Assembly: GCA_000752035.1 (NCBI GenBank)
Contig: CCFE01000010.1
Span: forward strand, 62,001-126,000
Reading direction: 5' to 3'
Origin: Bacillus rubiinfantis
Lineage (GTDB): Bacteria; Bacillota; Bacilli; Bacillales; Cytobacillaceae
DNA length: 64,000 nt
Of the stretch, positions 36,547 through 45,268 are shown piece after piece; position 1 is the first letter of the stretch; each line of letters begins with the position of its first letter. Below the pieces are notes generated by a model that worked only from the letters and a program-made list of their open reading frames with translations, ran no database searches and was not told the DNA's origin. The translations under genes were made by a program, and so were the position numbers.

Positions 36547-37290
36547 CTACTGGTCTTTCACGAATTCACCGTCCTTCAGGAAATAGAAGATGTTCTGTAC
36601 ATGCGCTTCATCCGCAAGCAGGTCGGAATCGAGCACGACCCTCGCCTTCAATGGAAGCAAAGCGTGTTTCAATAGTTTCAGATGCCGGATGTCCTCCGCG
36701 ATGATGATGAGCCGTTCGTTGAAACTTTCTCCTTTCCATTTCATGTGCATAAGAAAATCATTTATTTCTCCCCTCACAACGTATACATACAGGAAGGATC
36801 GCCTAAACTGGATGGCCCCGATGAACGGGTTTGGCGTCGGTAGGATGGCGGGACCCGTTTTTCCGTCTTCCGCCTCCCTACCTTGGAATCGCTCGTATAG
36901 CTTGAAGAACAGCATCCGTTTCAAAACGTCTTCTGTCTTATATCGCACCCAATAATTGAGTTCATACGCATCTTCCATTCCGGCGATCAAAGCTCCGTTC
37001 AGCCCAAGCGTAAAAATGGGGATGATATTCCCGTCAAGCCGCATTTCGTGGCGAACGACCTTCTGCTCCGCAATCATGCGTTTTAGCCTTTTCTTGTCGA
37101 TGCCGAACAACTGATGAAGCTGTTGCCCGCCGATAACGCCGACTTTGCCAATTGCATCAATCGCCTGTTTTTCCTTGCTCGACTTCGAACCGAAATGCTC
37201 AATGCGCTTCAGATTGGACGGCTTTCGATCCCAATGCAAGGTCCATGCGTGTGAAAGTGAAAACGGACTAGTGGCTTTCACTGCATTCAT
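36547..37290 (-). CDS. Replication-relaxation-like winged-helix protein
   Basis: About 247 residues from ATG 37290 after AAAGGGGTGAGG. N-terminal winged helix (QAIDAIGKVGVIGGQQLHQL) and a C-terminal mixed domain (NERLIIIAEDIRHLKLL, FYFLKDGEF). The layout is like the protein at 43903, only shorter. Such proteins are common next to conjugation genes of Firmicutes. Confidence 0.5.
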   Translation of the reverse strand: MNAVKATSPFSLSHAWTLHWDRKPSNLKRIEHFGSKSSKEKQAIDAIGKVGVIGGQQLHQLFGIDKKRLKRMIAEQKVVRHEMRLDGNIIPIFTLGLNGALIAGMEDAYELNYWVRYKTEDVLKRMLFFKLYERFQGREAEDGKTGPAILPTPNPFIGAIQFRRSFLYVYVVRGEINDFLMHMKWKGESFNERLIIIAEDIRHLKLLKHALLPLKARVVLDSDLLADEAHVQNIFYFLKDGEFVKDQ

Positions 37291-37458
37291 TTTCCTCACC
37301 CCTTTCATACGACGATCAGTGCCCGCCGTTTTTATTTATGCAAATAAAAATAATTGAATAGCGCGACAGCGCAATTCTGATATATGAATATCCGAAATAA
37401 TCTCCAATAAAAGTGATGTAAAGATTGAACCACCCGTCATGTATCTTTTCGGAAAAGA

Positions 37459-37484
37459 GGATTGTGTAATCACCACACAATCCG
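37459..37484 (-). terminator. terminator after the S1-domain gene
   Basis: GGATTGTGT / ACACAATCC stem, followed by TCTTTTCC on the minus strand. Confidence 0.65.
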
Positions 37485-37493
37485 CTCCCCCCT

Positions 37494-38327
37494 TCAAATC
37501 ACACGGACGATTTTCGCACGTACTTGTTGTTCCTTTTCATCAATACCGTTAATCCGCACGAGTACCCGGTCGCCCCGCTTTAGGTTCTGATATTTCAAGT
37601 GGCTGGCGAGAGAATCCACGCCGGCCTCAAGGTTGATAAACACACCGAACTCCCGGACGCCCGACACCGTACCGACATATTCCGCTCCGCGCTTATACCT
37701 CGCCTTGCAGTCCTCCCACGGATTCTTCATGAGCGCCTTTGCACTCACCTTCACGTCCTTCTTCTCCGCATCAATGCCTAACACCTTGACACGCAGATGG
37801 TCCCCCGGCTTCACTTCCTCCGTTAAATCATCGATCCAACCGTACCGGATCTGGTCGAGTGGCAGCCTTACTTCGATGCCGCCGATGTCGGCACGGACAA
37901 GCGACGGGCTAACCGTACGGACGACTGCGATAATATCGTCCCCTGTCTTAATCCGTCTCAGCGTGATTTCCGCCATTTCTTCCAGCGCTGCCGTCCGGGA
38001 CGCCATGAAAATCTGCTTTTCCGCGTCCTCTATGTATTCAAGTACCTTGTAGGCAACTTTCTTCCCCGTCAAGGCCCGTAGTTGCCGCAGGTTCTCGACT
38101 CCTGTAAATTCAATGGGGATGTATCCTTTAATCCTGCCGACATGGACGACCGCGCATTCCTTGCTGCCGATGCTTTCGATCCCGACAATCTCTGATTGGA
38201 GAATCTTGTCATTCTGTTTTGCGCCGACAACCTGTTGCCAATCCTTGTCATATTGTTCTTCCTGCGCGAGCCTCCGCGTGTCAAACCCCTCAATCAACAT
38301 GGACGTAACATTCAATTCTTCCGCCAT
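37494..38327 (-). CDS. Protein with about three S1-type RNA-binding domains
   Basis: 277 residues from ATG 38327 after AAAAAGGAGTG. Three S1-like barrels at roughly 43-118, 127-200 and 210-277; the last (YVGTVSGVREFGVFINLEAG) is a textbook S1. Similar to parts of ribosomal protein S1. On a mobile element it may help translation or bind transfer or leader RNAs. Its own terminator makes it a separate unit. Confidence 0.8.
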   Translation of the reverse strand: MAEELNVTSMLIEGFDTRRLAQEEQYDKDWQQVVGAKQNDKILQSEIVGIESIGSKECAVVHVGRIKGYIPIEFTGVENLRQLRALTGKKVAYKVLEYIEDAEKQIFMASRTAALEEMAEITLRRIKTGDDIIAVVRTVSPSLVRADIGGIEVRLPLDQIRYGWIDDLTEEVKPGDHLRVKVLGIDAEKKDVKVSAKALMKNPWEDCKARYKRGAEYVGTVSGVREFGVFINLEAGVDSLASHLKYQNLKRGDRVLVRINGIDEKEQQVRAKIVRVI

Positions 38328-38838
38328 TCTGTAGCACTCCTTTTTTATTATGATGTAAGAGTAAGCCCCCACGAACCGAATCATAGGAGCCTGCATATAA
38401 GATGTAATTGTTATTTGAAAACCCTATTTCTAATTGTTCATGCGGATGTACCTACACCCTCCTTTCCTCTGTTTTGACCTTTTTTGCAGTTATACACAGT
38501 GGGAGTAGATAATGAATTACATACACATATTGTATATAAAGAGAAATTCCAATTCAACAGTTTGTGGAATCGGAACACGAAAAAACCTACTGCTGTTCTC
38601 TCGCTTCATTGCAAGAAAACCTCCACGGGTTATTTTCCGTCAGAATAACTTAATACTAGGGATTGAGGGTAGAGGTAGGTGGAATAGCCTCTCGTTTTTC
38701 TTTTGTATGGCATAGCTTATTTGCATTCAATACCATAATCAGGAAACCTAGAGATACTCCTTTTGTGTAGGATTGTGCTGATTACGCATTTATTCTACAC
38801 AAAACAAAAAATGGGTTAACAGTTTGTGTACATTTTTT
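38328..38838. other. 510-bp gap without a convincing gene
   Basis: Contains the promoter side of the S1-domain gene and, at 38761-38804, an inverted repeat TTTTGTGTAG / CTACACAAAA with a 24-base loop, 35 bp beyond the coupling-protein stop. A plus-strand frame of 67 codons (38512-38715) has no ribosome site and looks accidental. Confidence 0.5.
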
Positions 38839-40617
38839 TCAATCCCAGAATCCGTCATCGGAACACAGGACGATATTCGGGGTTTCTTCCTCGGTTTTCG
38901 GCGAAATGATTGTGGCATCCTGCTTATGTTTTGGCAAGACTCCCCCACCCCTCTTGCTGTCAATCCTCAGTTTATTCGTAACAAGCAGGCGGTTTTCCGC
39001 TTTCTTTTCTGGTTCTGGCTTCGCGGACGGTAGTTTTCGATTTGCAGGCGGTTGATCCACCCTTTGTCCAGACTTTTCTTCCTTCCTTTCGTATAAGGTG
39101 GTCAAGTTTGGCTCCTGTCCTTGCGTATCAAAAGGCGCGGCAAGTTCTTCAGGGACTGCATGCATAGAGGGCACTTTTATCTCTTTCTTTGGCGCTTCTA
39201 TATATCCGCTGATGACCAGTTCCCTCCCTTTGCCTTTCCATCTGCGTAGCAACAGATTCAAAACGCGTTTCATATCCATACTACTTCTTTTGACCAAGCT
39301 ACCGGATTCCCATTCCTTTCGTTCCTTCCAGTCGCGGGGGATGAACTTTCCCTGCCCGAGCGCCGGCTTTTGAAGCGCGCCACCCTGCATGAGCTGATGG
39401 ACGAAGTTGAAGCGCGGCAAGCCGTCAATTAAATCGGTAGGGTCGAACCGATATTCCTCGTTTTCGGTATCCCGGTAAGAATCTGGGAATAGGTTTGGCA
39501 GAAAAATCCGGTTCTTGTACGTCGATTGGCGCATGATGATTTTATCCTTCCCAAACATCTCCGCGAACTCTTTTGCGTCCTCCGCCCCGACGCCGCCGAA
39601 TGCGATCTTGTTCCGGCAGTTGGCTAAAATCGACCGTTTCATGGCTTTCGCACTCACTTTCCCCGATTCAAGTTCAAGCTGTCCGAGCGATTGCGTCGCG
39701 AATATCCCTGCCACCCGGTACTCCGCCGCGAGCGACAGGAAAATCTCGACATCCGGGTTGATATAACGGGAGTATTCATCTACGATCAGGTAATGAGGAA
39801 CCCGAGAGCTTTCTGTGCCAGGCCTTCTGAATGTGCCGTTTTGAAGGTGCATCGTCACGAATTGACCGAAGGCGTCACCGGACGAGCGTAACATCCCAAG
39901 CGCGGTGTTCACCGCAAGGATGCCGCCATTTTCGAAATGCTCATCAATGCTGATGCTGCTTTTCCCGGTCATGATCCGGCGAAGAGCATCGTTCGATACG
40001 ACATTTTCAAGCTGCGCCCGAAGTCCAATGATGAATTGGCGGTATTTGTCGCGCATGCTACCGAGTAATTCCGACTCGAAGAAATGCACAAGGTCAGTCA
40101 TGCCGTCCCGCTGTTTCAGTTCTGCCACTTTTGCCTCAAGCACAGCCTGATCCCGAAGCGTGTTCATCACATCAATAATATCCATGTGGTCGCCGTGCAG
40201 TTCCTTCAGTAGTTTGGTGACATTTCGCGCGGACAATTCCTGAACCGTCGCAAAGAAAGCATCCTGCTTTCCGAACAGCCCTTTCAGGACGACCACGGTT
40301 GCTTCCGCCACGTCATTGATTTCCCCCTCCATCGGATTGAACCGGTCCGTGTCAGGCTTCATCGGGTCGATATGGATGTACGGAAGGCCCATTTCCTCGC
40401 TCATTTCCGCGACCATCGCCGCCACGTCCCCTTTCGGTTCGACAACGGACAAGCCAAGTGGGATGCCACGTTTCTTCTGCAATAACAACTGGTAGATAAT
40501 CGGCTTCAGGATTGTAGCCGTCTTCCCACACCGGGTCGGCCCAACGACAAGCATATGGGTGAAACAATCACTGCCGCCCCAAGTGATGGGAACGGTAGCA
40601 GTACTAGCCAGTCTCAT
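38839..40617 (-). CDS. VirD4/TraG-type coupling protein without N-terminal membrane domain
   Basis: 592 residues. Walker A GPTRCGKT at 26-33, Walker B in HYLIVDEYSRY (about 255), and FATQSLGQL. It links the relaxase-DNA complex to the secretion channel. The start, after AAAGGAG, is only 25 residues before Walker A, and an in-frame stop lies upstream, so the usual two membrane helices are missing. A disordered C-terminal tail (about 470-592) may bind partners. The RDD membrane protein encoded just upstream could serve as anchor. Confidence 0.9.
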   Translation of the reverse strand: MRLASTATVPITWGGSDCFTHMLVVGPTRCGKTATILKPIIYQLLLQKKRGIPLGLSVVEPKGDVAAMVAEMSEEMGLPYIHIDPMKPDTDRFNPMEGEINDVAEATVVVLKGLFGKQDAFFATVQELSARNVTKLLKELHGDHMDIIDVMNTLRDQAVLEAKVAELKQRDGMTDLVHFFESELLGSMRDKYRQFIIGLRAQLENVVSNDALRRIMTGKSSISIDEHFENGGILAVNTALGMLRSSGDAFGQFVTMHLQNGTFRRPGTESSRVPHYLIVDEYSRYINPDVEIFLSLAAEYRVAGIFATQSLGQLELESGKVSAKAMKRSILANCRNKIAFGGVGAEDAKEFAEMFGKDKIIMRQSTYKNRIFLPNLFPDSYRDTENEEYRFDPTDLIDGLPRFNFVHQLMQGGALQKPALGQGKFIPRDWKERKEWESGSLVKRSSMDMKRVLNLLLRRWKGKGRELVISGYIEAPKKEIKVPSMHAVPEELAAPFDTQGQEPNLTTLYERKEEKSGQRVDQPPANRKLPSAKPEPEKKAENRLLVTNKLRIDSKRGGGVLPKHKQDATIISPKTEEETPNIVLCSDDGFWD

Positions 40618-40706
40618 ATTTCCAAACTCCTTTCGTATCTTCTTCCTTCACGAGGACACCTATTCCCGCCTTTTCTTGCGTTTCTGCTTTCATCTTCCAA
40701 TTTCAT
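40614..40706 (-). CDS. Possible 30-residue ORF coupled to the coupling protein
   Basis: ATG AAA TTG GAA after AGGAGG (two bases between, tight), ending TGA inside the ATGA overlap with the next gene. Highly charged product without hydrophobic stretch. Overlap and ribosome site suggest a coupled leader; another frame (ATG 40691) is equally possible. Confidence 0.3.
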   Translation of the reverse strand: MKLEDESRNARKGGNRCPREGRRYERSLEI

Positions 40707-40723
40707 TTCCTCCTGTTTCGTAA

Positions 40724-41182
40724 TTATTTGTACACGACATATGTCTTAGTGATGAAATCATGCAGTGCATGCTTTCTTTCGGTGAACGCAACCATGATAT
40801 CGCCGATATAAAGAATCGCCGAGAGGAACTTCCCTATATATCGCAGGAGCACCCGCCTAAGGGAAAGACGGCCACCGTTTTCGTCTGCGACCTTGACGCC
40901 GATAACCATCTTGTCGTGGGTTGCCTGCTGCGATGAACTTTCCATCATCCCGTAATAGACGATCGCTACCACGGTGGATAATACTCCGTTTACAAACATC
41001 ACTGCCATGTTGGCTGTAATCATCTGGGCTTGATTCCCTATGACAGGAGCCAAAATCAGCAGATTGATGAACATCTGTAAGAAGAACAAAGGGATTCCAA
41101 GGACAAAGCCGTCGATCAGAGATGCAACAAAGCGAATCCAGAATCCCGCGTATTTCCTTTCCGTTAAAACCATACTCTCCAT
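40724..41182 (-). CDS. RDD-family membrane protein
   Basis: 152 residues with three or four helices and the RDD pattern: YAGFWIRFVASLIDGF with Arg and Asp, then HDKMVIGVKVADENGGRLS. RDD proteins are small membrane proteins of varied, often unknown roles. Placed just upstream of the helix-less coupling protein. Confidence 0.8.
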   Translation of the reverse strand: MESMVLTERKYAGFWIRFVASLIDGFVLGIPLFFLQMFINLLILAPVIGNQAQMITANMAVMFVNGVLSTVVAIVYYGMMESSSQQATHDKMVIGVKVADENGGRLSLRRVLLRYIGKFLSAILYIGDIMVAFTERKHALHDFITKTYVVYK

Positions 41183-41262
41183 TCAAATAAAACCCCTTTT
41201 GTTTAGTTTTCCATGCAATTACACATTTTGAGTATAATGTAAGCAAAAAAATAATACCTGGC

Positions 41263-41856
41263 TCACTCGCCTTCCACCATGGTGAATTTTCCTTCCCGAT
41301 TCTCCTTCGTTTCCACGTTCCCCCATACCGTTTCCTCGTACAACAACTTGATACTTTCCCGCACTTCCTTCGGGTTCGCGTCTGGGTTCACGGTCACAAT
41401 CAGTTTTTGTAACAGAAACCGGTCGATCAATTTGACGTTACATACCTGTGCGAGAAGGCGGGCATTCTCCGTGAAGACCGTGTTGGTGATGAGCCACGCT
41501 TCGTTTGCACCATGGTACATCCGCGCTGCAACGATCTCCTGCACCGCACGAACGCCGACCCGTGTGTTCACGCCGAGGCGGTTGATCTGTAAAACGGCTT
41601 TTGTTTCCCCTTCAAGAATAAAATCCGCCCCGAACAGGACTTCCAGTTCCTCGACTTCTGTTGTTTTGAATCCAACTTCCCCGAACAGCAGCCTGATGAA
41701 TGCACCAAACTCATTTTCATCCATCCGGTCAATATCGTGTATCCCGGCGTCCCGCAATCTCTGCTCGTCCTGCCTTGTCCGAATGACGCGAACCAGACTT
41801 GGAACGGCGAGGGAAAGAACGAGCACCGTTACTGTCCATCCAATCAGTTGTGACAA
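41263..41856 (-). CDS. Mrr-like restriction-endonuclease-fold membrane protein
   Basis: About 197 residues from TTG 41856, set by AAAGGAG eight bases before. One N-terminal helix (LIGWTVTVLVLSLAVPSLV), then an Mrr_cat-like domain: MDENEFGAFIRLLF, GADFIL, and AVQEIVAARMYHGANEAWLITN. The usual catalytic QxK is QIN here, so the Lys is absent. It may bind DNA without cutting it. Such genes recur in Bacillales conjugative clusters. Confidence 0.7.
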   Translation of the reverse strand: MSQLIGWTVTVLVLSLAVPSLVRVIRTRQDEQRLRDAGIHDIDRMDENEFGAFIRLLFGEVGFKTTEVEELEVLFGADFILEGETKAVLQINRLGVNTRVGVRAVQEIVAARMYHGANEAWLITNTVFTENARLLAQVCNVKLIDRFLLQKLIVTVNPDANPKEVRESIKLLYEETVWGNVETKENREGKFTMVEGE

Positions 41857-41908
41857 ACCTCTATCTCCTTTCCATAATTTTAATTTCAGGCTTTCCATCT
41901 ATGACGTT

Positions 41909-42328
41909 TCAGGGAACCCCGAGATTTCTTTCTAGCACAGAACACAAATCCGTATAGATGTCCTCCCTCAAAAATGGTTGATAATACATAAGACTGATAA
42001 TTTCATTGCATGCCCGCATATATTTTTCCTCGTGAAATGCAGCTTCAATATCCCGCATCCGCCGACCGTACCGCTCCGTCTTTTCTTTTTCTGGCCTATT
42101 ATCGACTGGACCGACCTTAACGAGCTGTCCATAATACGATTGCAGGGCTACTTTCGCTTCCATATTCTTACGTTTTTGTTCCAGCGGATTGCAGTTTTGC
42201 GCATTCCACCAGTCATCGTGATTGGTAAGCACGGTATAGAGCTGGAATAATTCCATATCGACTGAACGCTCCCTTTCTTGCTCTTTTCGCCGCTCCTTTC
42301 GGCCCAATAGTTTACGGACGAAATTCAT
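41909..42328 (-). CDS. Hypothetical charged protein
   Basis: 139 residues after AAGGAGTG. Basic N-terminus (KLLGRKERRKEQERERS), then helical. No membrane segment, no family recognised. Same strand and close spacing as the neighbouring transfer genes. Confidence 0.6.
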   Translation of the reverse strand: MNFVRKLLGRKERRKEQERERSVDMELFQLYTVLTNHDDWWNAQNCNPLEQKRKNMEAKVALQSYYGQLVKVGPVDNRPEKEKTERYGRRMRDIEAAFHEEKYMRACNEIISLMYYQPFLREDIYTDLCSVLERNLGVP

Positions 42329-42360
42329 TACGTTTCACTCCTTCCCTTCATATTCATCGC

Positions 42361-42591
42361 TCACCAGTTCTTAAAACAGGAATCGAACAGTGACTGCGAA
42401 TACGATGACAATTTCGCCTTCTCGCAATCTAACATCTGCCGGATGACAAGGTTCGCGCTCCCTAATTTTCGGTGTTTTGATACCACGAAAGCAATCTTGT
42501 GCTCCATCCGATCCACTGTCTTGATAGTGATGAGTTTGACAATCTTTCCTCTTGGTGTTGTGGATAATACTGTGGATAACTCTATTGACAA
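42361..42591 (-). CDS. Hypothetical small protein
   Basis: 76 residues from TTG after AAAGGAAG. No recognised motif. Moderate confidence that it is real, from its ribosome site and place in the gene row. Confidence 0.45.
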   Translation of the reverse strand: MSIELSTVLSTTPRGKIVKLITIKTVDRMEHKIAFVVSKHRKLGSANLVIRQMLDCEKAKLSSYSQSLFDSCFKNW

Positions 42592-42646
42592 AATAGCTGA
42601 CTTCCTTTCTCTTTATCTAGCTTTCTCTTCCATTTCAAAACAAGTT

Positions 42647-42895
42647 TCATTTTCTCGACTGATTGTCCACTGGATGAACCATGTAGACGTTCGTTTTTTC
42701 CTCATACACGTCCATCATGTCGTCCATTGGACTTTGTGCCATCCTAACAGAAAAGAAGACGGTCAAGATCATCACGAGAAAAAACAAAACGAGGATGATA
42801 TTCATGAAATATCGTCCTCGCATATCCCCGTCCTTGCTTTGCGCCCGAAGTCTCCCGAAATACCGCTCCTTGCTGTCAAGTGGATTATTCTCCAT
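42647..42895 (-). CDS. Small single-helix membrane protein
   Basis: About 82 residues: charged N-terminus, one helix (FMNIILVLFFLVMILTVFFS), short tail. Overlaps the end of the upstream gene by a few bases, so co-translated. Unknown function. Confidence 0.55.
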   Translation of the reverse strand: MENNPLDSKERYFGRLRAQSKDGDMRGRYFMNIILVLFFLVMILTVFFSVRMAQSPMDDMMDVYEEKTNVYMVHPVDNQSRK

Positions 42896-43376
42896 TTTCA
42901 GTCGATTCCCCCAATACAATCATGACTTCCTGCTTCGGCTCCTGCTTGCGGTTCTTCCATTTCTCATACATGCTTTCCTGGGCCGGCTCCTTGATCCGTT
43001 GGTTCCCCCTCTTCTTCTTGTAGGAAGACTCTGCGCGCATGTACAGGAAATTTCCGTATGTGCTAAGCAGAAGAAGCATGAACAGAATCGCCTTCATCAT
43101 CATCGCCGCGCTGAATATCTTATCGAATGTCCAGGCCGAATACAGATAGCTTGAAAGCAAAAGCGATATATAAACCGTGAGCGAAAATACGAGCAGCCGC
43201 CTTATTTTTTTACTTCTCCCCTTCGTCACGAACGATGCCGCGTAATAGACTAGCGTAAGCGCCGATCCTGCGAGCATTATTAGCTTCGGTGACGGGATAT
43301 ACTCACCTCCCATCATCAAGGCGACACCGATCCCCCCTGCCACGAAATGCAGCAGGGCTACCATTAGTTGAATCAA
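42885..43376 (-). CDS. Hypothetical four-helix membrane protein
   Basis: 163 residues with four predicted helices and a basic cytoplasmic C-terminus (YKKKRGNQRIKEPAQE). Family unknown; likely part of the transfer membrane complex by position. Confidence 0.6.
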   Translation of the reverse strand: MIQLMVALLHFVAGGIGVALMMGGEYIPSPKLIMLAGSALTLVYYAASFVTKGRSKKIRRLLVFSLTVYISLLLSSYLYSAWTFDKIFSAAMMMKAILFMLLLLSTYGNFLYMRAESSYKKKRGNQRIKEPAQESMYEKWKNRKQEPKQEVMIVLGESTENGE

Positions 43377-43397
43377 AAGCTATCCCCTCCTTCCTGA

Positions 43398-43697
43398 CTA
43401 ATTGAATTCGCCAACCATCCGATTCCCCGTATAAGGTTCCGATCCGTGAGTCTCTTTGAATGCCTTCCTGCGAATCTCCACTTCGAGAATAAGTGCAACT
43501 TCATCCGAAAGGACATCCTTCACAATGTCGTACATCCTCCCCTGCTCCTCCTTATCCAAATGATGCGAAACCGCATCCGCAAGCTCCTTTCCATTGTTAA
43601 GTAATGAAAATAACTGGTTTAATTCCGGTGTAACTCTGTACTGTGTCAATGTGAAATACCATCCTTTCCATTCCGATTCTTTCTTCAACCGGGGCAA
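43398..43697 (-). CDS. Hypothetical small protein
   Basis: About 99 residues, start uncertain (TTG 43697 after GGGGAGG, or a TTG further in after AAAGGA). Helical and acidic (NNGKELADAVSHHLDKEEQG). No family recognised. Confidence 0.5.
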   Translation of the reverse strand: MPRLKKESEWKGWYFTLTQYRVTPELNQLFSLLNNGKELADAVSHHLDKEEQGRMYDIVKDVLSDEVALILEVEIRRKAFKETHGSEPYTGNRMVGEFN

Positions 43698-43750
43698 GAC
43701 CACCCTCCCCGCATACTCACTACTTGTTCCGACTTTTTTGCGACCCCCTA

Positions 43751-43886
43751 AAACAAAACGTCTTTTGAAGGGCGAAACGTCTCTTTGTCAAGGAGGCAGG
43801 CAAATTATTGCTTGTCCTGCCGCTCCATTCCTTGCATGATGAATCTATAGTTCAACTCAAATTCAAAACGTGTTTTGAAGGACAAC
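43751..43886. repeat. two copies of a CCTTCAAAANACGTTTTG element in a promoter region
   Basis: Minus strand: CCCTTCAAAAGACGTTTTG (about 43753-43772) and CCTTCAAAACACGTTTTGAA (about 43866-43885), the second close to a perfect palindrome. Between them a GGCAGG/CCTGCC hairpin. They lie in the 200-bp gap before the gene ending at 43398, after the gene ending at 43903. Likely repressor sites. Confidence 0.45.
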
Positions 43887-43902
43887 CTGTATTCGAGTTC
43901 TT

Positions 43903-44937
43903 TTAATTCAAAACTGCCAGATAGTCCACGACCCGGCTCGGATGCACTGCCAGATAATCGATATGGAAGATTTCCTTCAGCAACTTGCTATGCAGATCGA
44001 CATGTGTTAGGACAAGCAGTTTTCGCCCATCTTCCCGATAACTCTCTTTCCGATATCGAAGCATATGATGGATTTTCTTCAAGTCCGTATCAAGTAGATT
44101 CACGAAATACTTTTCCTCTCCTTCATGCCAAACGATTGTGTCGAGACCATCGTGGCAAATGGAGGGACCTTTGAGCCTTTCCTTAAATGATACACCGAGT
44201 TCCGATACCGCGAACCTAAGTACCTTGTCCTCGTCATCGAAATGGCTTAGATACTTTCTTCCGAACACATGGGGTAATACTTTGATGCTATGCCGCTTCG
44301 CAACTACCTTGCCGTCGTCTCCTTCTAATAGCGCCTTTACAATGGTTTCAAATGTCTGGCTCCCGCTCGTAAATAACAAAAAGTCGTTAATCTGATCGTA
44401 GTCCCCAACTTCACGGATGGTCTTTTGCAAATTTTTTGGACCCATGTTGGCATTCAGGATGTAAATTCCATATTCGTTCCGGGTGTGCGTATTCAGTAGC
44501 ATCCCCTGTATGTTGTCGCTTCGGTTCAGGCGGAATCTCGCTTTCGTATCTCGGCTGTCCGATAACTCCCATCCGTGCGGTTCCAAATCAACGAGCAAGT
44601 CATTCGTCATCAAAACGTAGGGCAAGTGGTACTTATCTATTTTCAGTTGGTACGCCTGCCGCTCGACAAACATCCCCTGTTTTTTCAAACAGGAGATGCC
44701 CGTCTCGCTAATCCGGTGATATTTCCCCTGGCTCCGTTGCTTATTCAAATAACCGGAAATCGGTTCGCTATGCAGCAGTTTCTTCTTCCGCATCATGTAC
44801 AGTTTCTTATATGTGTACGGCATCGAAATCCCAAACTTGCGCGCAATCTGCTCTGTCGTAAGCGCGCGGTACTCGTAAAGCCCCGTGAGAATTTCTGTAT
44901 CCAATTTGCATAGGCGTTTGCTTCCTTCCAAAGGCAT
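43903..44937 (-). CDS. Replication-relaxation family protein
   Basis: 344 residues after GGAGGGGGAA. N-terminal winged helix (LTTEQIARKFGISMPYTYKKL), a GKYHRISETGISCL segment, and a C-terminal domain with VIWHEGEEKYFVNLLDTD. It belongs to the family named for plasmid replication-relaxation in Firmicutes; the exact role in transfer or replication is not settled. Confidence 0.75.
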   Translation of the reverse strand: MPLEGSKRLCKLDTEILTGLYEYRALTTEQIARKFGISMPYTYKKLYMMRKKKLLHSEPISGYLNKQRSQGKYHRISETGISCLKKQGMFVERQAYQLKIDKYHLPYVLMTNDLLVDLEPHGWELSDSRDTKARFRLNRSDNIQGMLLNTHTRNEYGIYILNANMGPKNLQKTIREVGDYDQINDFLLFTSGSQTFETIVKALLEGDDGKVVAKRHSIKVLPHVFGRKYLSHFDDEDKVLRFAVSELGVSFKERLKGPSICHDGLDTIVWHEGEEKYFVNLLDTDLKKIHHMLRYRKESYREDGRKLLVLTHVDLHSKLLKEIFHIDYLAVHPSRVVDYLAVLN

Positions 44938-45174
44938 TTCCCCCTCCTGCTCCCCCGAAAGGAGTCTGTATTCCTGTTTTTAAGTGATCGCTAGCCATGC
45001 GGAGCGTACGGATTGTTTCGTTACGCAATATTGTCATGACTTCCAACATGGCTAACAAAACTTCGTGGATTTTTTAGATTTTTGCCACCTTGCTGGTAAA
45101 CCTACGAAACTCCGAAGAATCAAGGTTCGAATTATCCCGAACAGGTATAATCCATCTGTGAAAAACCAAAAAAT

Positions 45175-45221
45175 AAAGGTAAGAATTAAGGTCTCCGCAA
45201 CCTAGTTTAGTTCTTACCTTT
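45175..45221 (-). terminator. hairpin between the RusA-like and replication-relaxation genes
   Basis: AAAGGTAAGAA and TTCTTACCTTT arms with an inner AGGT/ACCT stem; minus strand continues ATTTTTTGG. GGTATAATC occurs on each side of it (45144 and 45230). The rest of the 330-bp gap 44938-45268 has no clear gene. Confidence 0.65.
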
Positions 45222-45268
45222 CGAGAAAGGTATAATCTAAAAAAAGCCGGGTATAAATGAAGCGAAAA

